Source of the DNA: Methanothrix sp.
GTDB lineage: Archaea > Halobacteriota > Methanosarcinia > Methanotrichales > Methanotrichaceae
Length of the DNA: 10,723 nucleotides
Assembly: GCA_023229165.1 (NCBI GenBank)
Contig: JALNZQ010000073.1
Location: 1-10,723, forward strand
Direction: 5' to 3'
How positions within the stretch are numbered: the first letter of the stretch is position 1; every line of letters starts with the position of its first letter. Both the position numbers and the translations under genes were made by a program. A model generated the notes under the pieces. That model was not told the DNA's origin and ran no database searches. It saw only the letters and a list, made by a program, of their open reading frames with translations. This document shows, piece by piece, positions 5,236 to 10,723 of the stretch.

Positions 5236-8154
5236 CTATCTCCTGCGCCGGGCGTAGGCTCCCGCAGCCAAGGCAACAATGGTGGCTAAAAAGCCCAAGG
5301 CAGGACTCTTCTTTGCCCCTTTATCGCCCGCAACGATGGTTATGATGCCGTTGGAGACGGTCTCAGGCTTAAAGCCGCTCGTACCCATCACCTTCAGTTC
5401 GATTGTTTCATTTACCTGGGCTTTGCTGCTCACCGCAAATGTGAGATTAGCGGCCCCGCAGCCTGCCGGCAGGAGAACGCCTATCCTTCCCAGCTTTGCA
5501 TCCACCTGCCAGGTGGCATCGCACTCCCCGGAAATGCCCGTCGGCTTGAGCCGGGCGGCATCATAAGAGATGTTAATCCTCTTCTCGCTATTGGAATTAG
5601 GAGCCAGGAGAGGAATGGATACATCTCCACCGGCAAATGCCTGTACCAAGCCCAGGGATACACCGCGCACTTCAGCAGGAGTCACATTGATGTACTCTCC
5701 GAATGTCTGAATGGCATTGACGGCATTTTCCACCCTCGCCCGCAGCTCATATCGACCGGGCTTGGCCCCCACCACAACAGCATGGGGTTCTAATGCCTCA
5801 AGATTGCCCTGCAGAGTATGATTGATGCCGCTGGGAGCTAATCTGCCGTTGACGATATCGAGAAACTGCAGAATGCTCTTTGCCGGCTCAATCTTGAGGA
5901 ACTGGTTTCTAACAGTATCGTTAGCCAGCATGGCATCATAATCAATTGAATTATTGAGCCGTTTGTATGCGCCTCGTGAGACGTAATAGATGGATTTACT
6001 ATCCACTATTGCGCCAATTCTTCCATTTGGTTCAAATGTCACGCCGACCTGCCGGGGGAGCTGTGATGAGTTCAGATAAAGCAATCCCGGCACAGTGCCG
6101 CCGCTCGCATCCAGAACGAGGCTCTTATCATCACTCAGTTGCATTGTCGTAGCGTTCCATTTCCAGGCAAAGCCCCATAAATCGCCCGAGCCCTGGCCAA
6201 TCCCGGTGATGTCCCTGGAGAAGACGGTCCTATTGCTTGGATCCAAGATGTTCACCATGACCTGACGGATCTCAGCAGCCTTGACGAGGAGTGTGAAGTT
6301 TGCGGCTGCAGAGGATGATACATTGTCCTGAGCATTGATTAAAGGGGGTTCAGGCGGAGGAACAACATACATTGAAGTATAGATATAATATCGAAGAGTG
6401 TCGTTATCTGCAACATGGATGTCCATTCCCGGCCCGATGTTGACATTTGAATTGCTATTGAGGTTGATACTATCAGGATTGAGCAGGATCATCCCATCAG
6501 GCGCAACACGGACAATCTCCAATTCGCCAAAACCATTTCCTGGTTCAATCGGAAATATATACCGATCGGAGATCTGGAAGATGCCATCCAGGGTAGCAAA
6601 ACTATGCGTACCATTGTTAAAAACATTGCCAAAGTGCATCATTATTATAGGCATGTCGTTGACGTTTTCCAAGTCTTTCTTGTAGATATATGTGGTATTG
6701 GATTTAACCACAGAACTATCCACCAAGCTTCCTTCTTTTATGAGCTCTAGGAATAGGCTGTCATTCCCAACATCCCTGATACGCATCTCATAGCCATCTT
6801 CTAAAGAATAATTTCCCGCAAGGATATTGCCCTGCAACTCCGTGTCCAGGAGAACACGACCCAATTCCTCATGCTCCAGAAGGCTCTTAGATGACTTATT
6901 GCCGTCAAGGCTTGAATCGTATCCTGCAAACCAGGTGGCACCAAGGAAGCTTATGACAAAATAGTGTCCCCATGGTTTATACTCAAATTCTTTGGCCTGT
7001 ATTAAGGTAGTATATTGAAGGCCACTCTGGACCACAGTATTATTTTCCGGATAAACGATAGGGTTTTTGGGTGGCTCCAACTTTCTACCATGAACAGCAT
7101 AAAATACGAGGGTCTCTGCACCCAGGGTTTGCTCCGGATTGAAGTAAAATCCGGTGTAGTTTATGGAGTTCCACCTGGCAATGACAGAAGAATTATAGTC
7201 ACCCATGCGCACAGGAATGGATGGACTGGAGTTGAATACCGGCCCGCGTATTTCATGAACACCGTAATCAAAGATGCCTCCAACTGGATAATAAATAAGT
7301 TCTGGCTCATTTAGAACGACTATTTTCAAGTCAGCGGCAAGAGAGACCTCAGAGTCTCTTATAAATGAGAAAGATACATTATTCTGCAACTCAATAATAT
7401 CCTCAGAGAGATCTGTGAGCTTCATATTCCCAAGCATGCCACCTTCAAAGAGCTTAATGTAGGGTGCATCGCTGATCTGAAAGATGCCTTCCACCTCGGC
7501 AAATCCTTCACCTGAGCCTCGCATGGCATTGGCCAGATGGACCAGGATCACCGGGACGTCGTTTACTTTGTAGGCAAAAGTATCACCAATGCTCACCACA
7601 GACGCATAAACAGGTTTTCCATTTTTTAGCAGAACAAAATTGACAGTGCCTTTCTTCTCGGAGACATCCGCTGCCACCAGAACATAGCCCTGCTGGAGAG
7701 AAAGAGTTGAGTTAAGGTTCAGAGTTTGAGTGCTATCTTCATCGATGAGCACTGCTCTTAGCTCTCCTTTGCCTAAAGAGCTGATCTCGTCTGTAAATGA
7801 ACTATCATGGTATCCTGCCAGATAGGGCTTGCCCAGAAACGCCACCTCTTGGAAGCTGCCCCATGGCTCATACTCAAACTGCTGGGACCATGTCTTTGAA
7901 GAATAAACGATATGCCCTTTCTCCGCCGTCCTTCCCTGCATATCTATGCGCAGCTCTTCGCCGCCCTGGGCCTTATCCAGGTCATAGTAGAACCAACCGA
8001 AGTCATCCGCCCGCCAGACACCATCGCCGTCACTTAAATGGCCCCGCACATAGGCCGCTTCCAATGGCTCCTGCGCAAAAGCGCTCGATGCCAGCCCAAA
8101 AAGCAAAGCCAACATTGCTGCTGTGGCTATAAACCAGATTGTCCTGATCTCCAT
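5236..8154 (-). CDS. S-layer protein with duplicated S-layer domain and C-terminal anchor
   Basis: Secreted cell-surface protein, probably a component of the protein lattice around the cell. A signal peptide is clear: charged start MEIRT, hydrophobic core, cleavage near SAFA/QE (about residue 28). Two copies of the Methanosarcinales S-layer domain (DUF1608 type) follow, about residues 35-290 and 297-595. They share paired landmarks FEYEPWG/FEYKPWG, LAGY/FAGY, GIFQISD in both, and VRG/IRG starts. Residues 600-945 are an extra region of beta-rich, Ig- or cohesin-like character with only two cysteines (about 878 and 899), a possible disulfide. The C-terminus is KKSPALGF, a hydrophobic helix, then RRRR, like archaeal PGF-CTERM sorting tails but with a variant motif. 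About sixteen sequons suggest heavy N-glycosylation. At 972 residues it is longer than M. acetivorans MA0829 (about 670). ATG 8154 was chosen; TTG 8157 sits beside it, and GAGAGG lies very close upstream. Confidence 0.9.
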   Translation of the reverse strand: MEIRTIWFIATAAMLALLFGLASSAFAQEPLEAAYVRGHLSDGDGVWRADDFGWFYYDLDKAQGGEELRIDMQGRTAEKGHIVYSSKTWSQQFEYEPWGSFQEVAFLGKPYLAGYHDSSFTDEISSLGKGELRAVLIDEDSTQTLNLNSTLSLQQGYVLVAADVSEKKGTVNFVLLKNGKPVYASVVSIGDTFAYKVNDVPVILVHLANAMRGSGEGFAEVEGIFQISDAPYIKLFEGGMLGNMKLTDLSEDIIELQNNVSFSFIRDSEVSLAADLKIVVLNEPELIYYPVGGIFDYGVHEIRGPVFNSSPSIPVRMGDYNSSVIARWNSINYTGFYFNPEQTLGAETLVFYAVHGRKLEPPKNPIVYPENNTVVQSGLQYTTLIQAKEFEYKPWGHYFVISFLGATWFAGYDSSLDGNKSSKSLLEHEELGRVLLDTELQGNILAGNYSLEDGYEMRIRDVGNDSLFLELIKEGSLVDSSVVKSNTTYIYKKDLENVNDMPIIMMHFGNVFNNGTHSFATLDGIFQISDRYIFPIEPGNGFGELEIVRVAPDGMILLNPDSINLNSNSNVNIGPGMDIHVADNDTLRYYIYTSMYVVPPPEPPLINAQDNVSSSAAANFTLLVKAAEIRQVMVNILDPSNRTVFSRDITGIGQGSGDLWGFAWKWNATTMQLSDDKSLVLDASGGTVPGLLYLNSSQLPRQVGVTFEPNGRIGAIVDSKSIYYVSRGAYKRLNNSIDYDAMLANDTVRNQFLKIEPAKSILQFLDIVNGRLAPSGINHTLQGNLEALEPHAVVVGAKPGRYELRARVENAVNAIQTFGEYINVTPAEVRGVSLGLVQAFAGGDVSIPLLAPNSNSEKRINISYDAARLKPTGISGECDATWQVDAKLGRIGVLLPAGCGAANLTFAVSSKAQVNETIELKVMGTSGFKPETVSNGIITIVAGDKGAKKSPALGFLATIVALAAGAYARRRR

Positions 8155-8224
8155 CAACCTCTCAAGAATGATTCCGGGATAAGCTGTATATCCTATGGAG
8201 GATCTACACGCAGAGCGGAGTTAG
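8155..8224. promoter_or_regulatory. Divergent promoter region for the S-layer gene and cfbC
   Basis: Only 70 bp separate the two divergent starts. A single good TATA-like element, TGTATATCC at 8186-8193 (reverse complement GGATATACA), lies near the middle. It is about 36 bp from each ATG, so it could place short-leader transcripts in either direction. GGAG at 8217-8220 is the cfbC ribosome binding site, 4 nt before the ATG. GAGAGG on the minus strand precedes the S-layer start very closely. Shared use of the TATA element is an inference. Confidence 0.4.
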
Positions 8225-9025
8225 ATGTCATCTATTAAACACGTTGCGATATATGGCAAAGGCGGTATCGGCAAGTCGTGCACTGCCTCGAACATAGCCG
8301 CCGCCTGTGCCGAAGAAGGCCACAGGGTACTGATGGTGGGCTGCGATCCCAAGAGCGACTCGAGCATAACACTGGTTGGCAGAAGGATTCCCACCATGAT
8401 GGACCTCATCTTAGCGGGTGGAGAGATTCAGGAGAAGGATGTCGTTTTTCCGGGATACAAGGGCGTCTTGTGCATTGAGGTAGGCGGCCCGGAGCCGGGC
8501 GTGGGCTGCGCCGGACGGGGCATAATTGTCGCCATCGATTTCCTGCGCAAGGTTTCCAAGGCCATGGAAGAGGTGGACCTGGTGCTTTATGATGTGCCGG
8601 GGGATATCGTCTGCGGCGGATTTTCCGCACCTATCCGAAAGGGGCTGGTAAGCCAGGCCTACATCATCACCTCCGGGGAGTACATGCCGCTTTATGCCGC
8701 GAACAACATCTGCAAAGGCCTGCGCCGCCTGAAAACGCCGTTAGCTGGTGTGATCTGCAACTCGCGCGAGGCGGCAGCCGGACGAGAGAAGGATATTGCG
8801 GAGAGATTCGCTGCTGAGCTGAACAGCCGCCTGGTAGCCTTCATCCCCAAAGATCCCATTGTGCAGCAGTGCGAGAGGAGAGCAGTCACTGTGATCGAAG
8901 GCGCACCGGACTCTGAGATAGCAGAGGTCTATCGTGCCCTGGCCAGAGAGATCATGTCGGGAGCCGAGCCGAGGGTGCCACAGCCCCTCAGCGATGAGAG
9001 ACTAAGGGAGCTCTCCATGGAGTGA
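8225..9025 (+). CDS. cfbC: Ni-sirohydrochlorin a,c-diamide reductive cyclase, reductase component
   Basis: NifH-like ATP-dependent reductase that works with CfbD to convert Ni-sirohydrochlorin a,c-diamide to the hexahydro, ring-closed precursor of coenzyme F430. The 266-residue protein has the P-loop GKGGIGKS (11-18), the GCDPKSDS switch region (39-46), and the two cysteines that bridge one 4Fe-4S cluster between subunits: Cys 95 in GVGCAGRG and Cys 130 in [11 protein letters not shown]. These are the key residues of NifH and its relatives. It is assigned to F430 rather than nitrogen fixation because cfbB follows directly and no nifD/nifK lies nearby. The partner gene cfbD is not in the window. 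Only four bases separate its stop from the cfbB ATG, and its 3' end supplies the cfbB ribosome binding site (GGAGTGAT), so the two are surely one operon. Confidence 0.92.
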   Translation: MSSIKHVAIYGKGGIGKSCTASNIAAACAEEGHRVLMVGCDPKSDSSITLVGRRIPTMMDLILAGGEIQEKDVVFPGYKGVLCIEVGGPEPGVGCAGRGIIVAIDFLRKVSKAMEEVDLVLYDVPGDIVCGGFSAPIRKGLVSQAYIITSGEYMPLYAANNICKGLRRLKTPLAGVICNSREAAAGREKDIAERFAAELNSRLVAFIPKDPIVQQCERRAVTVIEGAPDSEIAEVYRALAREIMSGAEPRVPQPLSDERLRELSME

Positions 9026-9029
9026 TAAA

Positions 9030-10415
9030 ATGCGAGCAGACTGTCCACGCATCCTGATAGCTGGCGATCGAAGCTCCAGCGGCAAAACCACCATCGTGGC
9101 CGGCCTGCTATCAGCCCTTTGCCGGCGCAGCCTGAAGGTGCAACCATTCAAGGTAGCCATGGACTACATCGATCCCAGCTACCACACCTGGATCACCGGC
9201 AGAAGCTGCCGCAATCTGGACGGCTATCTCATGACGGAGGCAGCCGTTAAGGAAATCTATGCCCATGCGGCAGAGAGCGCCGATATAGCGGTTATCGAGG
9301 GTGTGCGCGGCCTTTACGAGGGGTACGATGGTGATCTGGGCAGCACGGCGCAGATCGCCAAGCTTCTCCGGACCCCCGTGATCTTCGTGGTCGATGCCAG
9401 AAGCATCACGCGAAGTTGCGCGGCCATAGTCAAAGGCTACATGGACTTTGATCCCCAGGTAGAGTTCAAGGGAGTAATTCTCAACAAGGTGGGATCAGAG
9501 AGGCACGCCCAAAAAGCGATCAAGGAGATAGAGCGCTACGCAGGCGTGGAAGTGGTGGGCGTCATCCGGCGAAATGAGGAGATGCACCTGGCCATGCGCC
9601 ACCTGGGCCTGGTGCCCGTGCTGGAGGGCAAGACCCGGCACGAGGGCTTTCCGGAACGGGTGGATAAAATTCGCCAGATCGTAGAGGAGGGCCTGAACCT
9701 GGACCGTATCCAGGAGATCGCGAAGGAGGCACCACCTCAGCCGGAGGTCGAAGCAGACCTCTACCGGCAAAATGCCTTGGGCCAAGATCTGCGCATCGGC
9801 GTGGCCAGGGATGAGGCATTCAACTTCTATTACCGGGACAACCTGGAGCTAATGGAAAAGGCCGGAGCGAAGGTCGTGCCCTTCAGCCCGGTGCACGACG
9901 CCGCGCTCCCACAGGTGGACGGCATCTACATTGGCGGAGGATACCCGGAGCTGTACGCCCAGGAGCTGTCAGAGAATGCAGGCATGCGCCAGGCGCTAGA
10001 ACGGGCGCATGAAAGAGACTTGCCCATCTTCGCCGAGTGTGGCGGATTGATGTACCTGGCGCGAGAGATAGAGTGGGATGGCGCATGCCACGAAATGGTC
10101 GGTCTGGTGCCGGGAAAGGCGCGACGCGGCAGCACGCGCATCGTCAGCTACGTGCACGGAGCGATCACGCGTGACTGTTCTCTTGGAAAAACGGGCGCGG
10201 CAATTATGGGGCATGAGTTTCACCACTCCGAGATGCTGATGGACGAAGGCGTCAAGTACGCCATTCGCCTGGAGCGGGGAACGGGAATTAAGGACGGCTG
10301 GGACGGCATGTGCGAGGGGAATTTAGTGGCCAGCTATACCCACATCCACAGTGCATCTTTCCGGGGATTTCCGGCCAACTTCCTGCTGGCCTGCGATAGC
10401 AAAAAGAATATTTGA
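9030..10415 (+). CDS. cfbB: Ni-sirohydrochlorin a,c-diamide synthase
   Basis: Glutamine- and ATP-dependent amidase of the CbiA/CobB family that amidates the a and c acetates of Ni-sirohydrochlorin, the F430 step just before CfbC/CfbD. The N-terminal synthetase domain shows the P-loop GDRSSSGKTT (12-21), DYIDPSYH (45-52) and EGVRGLYEG. The C-terminal class I glutamine amidotransferase domain shows IGGGYPELYAQEL, the nucleophile Cys 337 in AECGGLMYL, GHEFHHSEM, and the closing YTHIHSAS with His 438 and His 440. Length (461) fits the family. The ATG at 9030 is 7 nt after GGAG (9019-9022) and 4 nt past the cfbC stop. The family also contains cobyrinate a,c-diamide synthase (CbiA) of the B12 pathway; adjacency to cfbC favours F430. 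All catalytic residues I can check are present. Confidence 0.9.
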   Translation: MRADCPRILIAGDRSSSGKTTIVAGLLSALCRRSLKVQPFKVAMDYIDPSYHTWITGRSCRNLDGYLMTEAAVKEIYAHAAESADIAVIEGVRGLYEGYDGDLGSTAQIAKLLRTPVIFVVDARSITRSCAAIVKGYMDFDPQVEFKGVILNKVGSERHAQKAIKEIERYAGVEVVGVIRRNEEMHLAMRHLGLVPVLEGKTRHEGFPERVDKIRQIVEEGLNLDRIQEIAKEAPPQPEVEADLYRQNALGQDLRIGVARDEAFNFYYRDNLELMEKAGAKVVPFSPVHDAALPQVDGIYIGGGYPELYAQELSENAGMRQALERAHERDLPIFAECGGLMYLAREIEWDGACHEMVGLVPGKARRGSTRIVSYVHGAITRDCSLGKTGAAIMGHEFHHSEMLMDEGVKYAIRLERGTGIKDGWDGMCEGNLVASYTHIHSASFRGFPANFLLACDSKKNI

Positions 10416-10417
10416 GG

Positions 10418-10591
10418 ATGGCCCTAAGAGATCTGCATCCGTTTGCGGGCATAGCTATCGGAACGAATCTTATGAAAGCGACCGGCTTGAGAGAAGAATT
10501 AGGCGATGTCAAGGCACTGGGAGGGACCCGTCATGCCTCGACTATCACCCACGTTTGCTTCGACGTTCAACGATATAAAGTATGTGCTTGA
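10418..10591 (+). CDS. Short ORF after cfbB, unknown; possible 5' part of a frameshifted gene
   Basis: A 57-codon frame starting MALRDLHPFAGIAIGTNLMK and ending RYKVCA. Its ATG is 2 nt after the cfbB stop, with GAGG at 10414-10417 touching the ATG, too close for a good ribosome binding site. Codon use resembles the neighbours (AGA, GGC, CTG, ATC). I do not recognise the protein. In the 3' half it overlaps another open frame that runs off the right edge, so one of the two may be spurious, or they may be halves of one gene broken by a frameshift near 10570-10590. Confidence 0.3.
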   Translation: MALRDLHPFAGIAIGTNLMKATGLREELGDVKALGGTRHASTITHVCFDVQRYKVCA

Positions 10592-10723
10592 CGCGAATCC
10601 CGTGACGATCGTAATTCCTATCGGTCCAAACGCCATTGTCCTTTTACCATCTCGGTCCCGCTATAGCCCTCTTTCCCAGATTAGTCAGGCCGGTAGCATA
10701 CATGCCGTTGGGCAGGCTATCCC
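10506..10723 (+). CDS. Open frame running off the right edge, unknown
   Basis: This frame follows a TAG at 10500-10502 and is open to the end of the window (72 full codons). It has ATGs at 10506 and 10533 and starts MSRHWEGPVMPRLSP. A hydrophobic strand-like stretch, VTIVIPIGPNAIVLL, is the most protein-like part. No clear ribosome binding site precedes it. A short minus-strand frame entering from the right edge and ending at 10644 competes for the same DNA. Family unknown. Together with the ORF at 10418 this is all I see in the 308 bases after cfbB; no RNA gene or terminator was found there. Confidence 0.3.
   Translation, partial: MSRHWEGPVMPRLSPTFASTFNDIKYVLDANPVTIVIPIGPNAIVLLPSRSRYSPLSQISQAGSIHAVGQAI

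Noticed and set aside
5077..5289. 70-codon plus-strand frame across the convergent spacer
   Set aside because: It is low-complexity Gly/Pro/Arg sequence produced by GC palindromes, overlaps the 3' end of the S-layer gene, and has no ribosome binding site.
7015..7314. 99-codon plus-strand frame inside the S-layer gene
   Set aside because: It is opposite the well-supported second S-layer domain, with no ribosome binding site or recognisable domain.
8225..9025. Nitrogenase iron protein (nifH)
   Set aside because: The NifH motifs are present, but the gene is followed directly by cfbB and no nitrogenase genes are near, so the F430 reductase is the better call.
9030..10415. Cobyrinate a,c-diamide synthase of the B12 pathway (cbiA)
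   Set aside because: Same enzyme family, but the 4-nt junction with cfbC favours the F430 enzyme. Sequence alone does not fully exclude the other activity.
10644..10723. Minus-strand frame entering from the right edge (25 codons, ends AIAGPRW)
   Set aside because: Codon use looks plausible, but it is too short to judge and competes with a plus-strand frame. It needs sequence beyond the edge.

Overview
The window comes from a methanogenic archaeon (or a methane-oxidising relative), most likely of the order Methanosarcinales. It carries cytosolic heterodisulfide reductase genes arranged as polyferredoxin-hdrC-hdrB, two genes for coenzyme F430 biosynthesis (cfbC, cfbB), and an S-layer protein with the duplicated domain typical of Methanosarcina and its relatives. 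The GC-rich codon use and overall gene style suggest Methanothrix (Methanosaeta), but the genus is an inference.

Layout. (1) Positions 2-2342, + strand: the end of an energy-conservation operon. It holds a polyferredoxin truncated by the left edge, hdrC and hdrB, joined by 4-nt start/stop overlaps; hdrA probably lies off the left edge. (2) 2339-4303, - strand: an AT-rich gene for a membrane-anchored protein with about seven TPR repeats. It contains six in-frame copies of an 18-bp unit, and its stop overlaps the hdrB stop tail to tail. (3) 4304-4547: an AT-rich spacer with a possible leaderless promoter for the TPR gene and one doubtful small ORF. (4) 4548-5069, + strand: a HisB-like (imidazoleglycerol-phosphate dehydratase family) protein whose second metal-binding motif and other active-site histidines are missing. 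(5) 5070-5235: a GC-rich, hairpin-rich convergent spacer. (6) 5236-8154, - strand: a large secreted S-layer protein with a C-terminal membrane anchor. (7) 8155-8224: a 70-bp divergent promoter region. (8) 8225-10415, + strand: cfbC and cfbB, a tight two-gene F430 unit. (9) 10416-10723: no confident gene; two overlapping short reading frames that could be a frameshifted gene or the start of a new one.

How it fits together. HdrB and HdrC with HdrA reduce the CoM-S-S-CoB heterodisulfide, the product of methyl-coenzyme M reductase, and the polyferredoxin probably feeds electrons to the complex. CfbB amidates Ni-sirohydrochlorin and CfbC supplies electrons for the next, reductive cyclisation on the way to F430, the nickel cofactor of that same reductase. 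The S-layer and TPR proteins are cell-surface proteins with many N-glycosylation sequons. The least expected elements are the degenerate HisB paralogue, the young tandem repeat in the AT-rich TPR gene, and the extended S-layer protein with a variant sorting tail.
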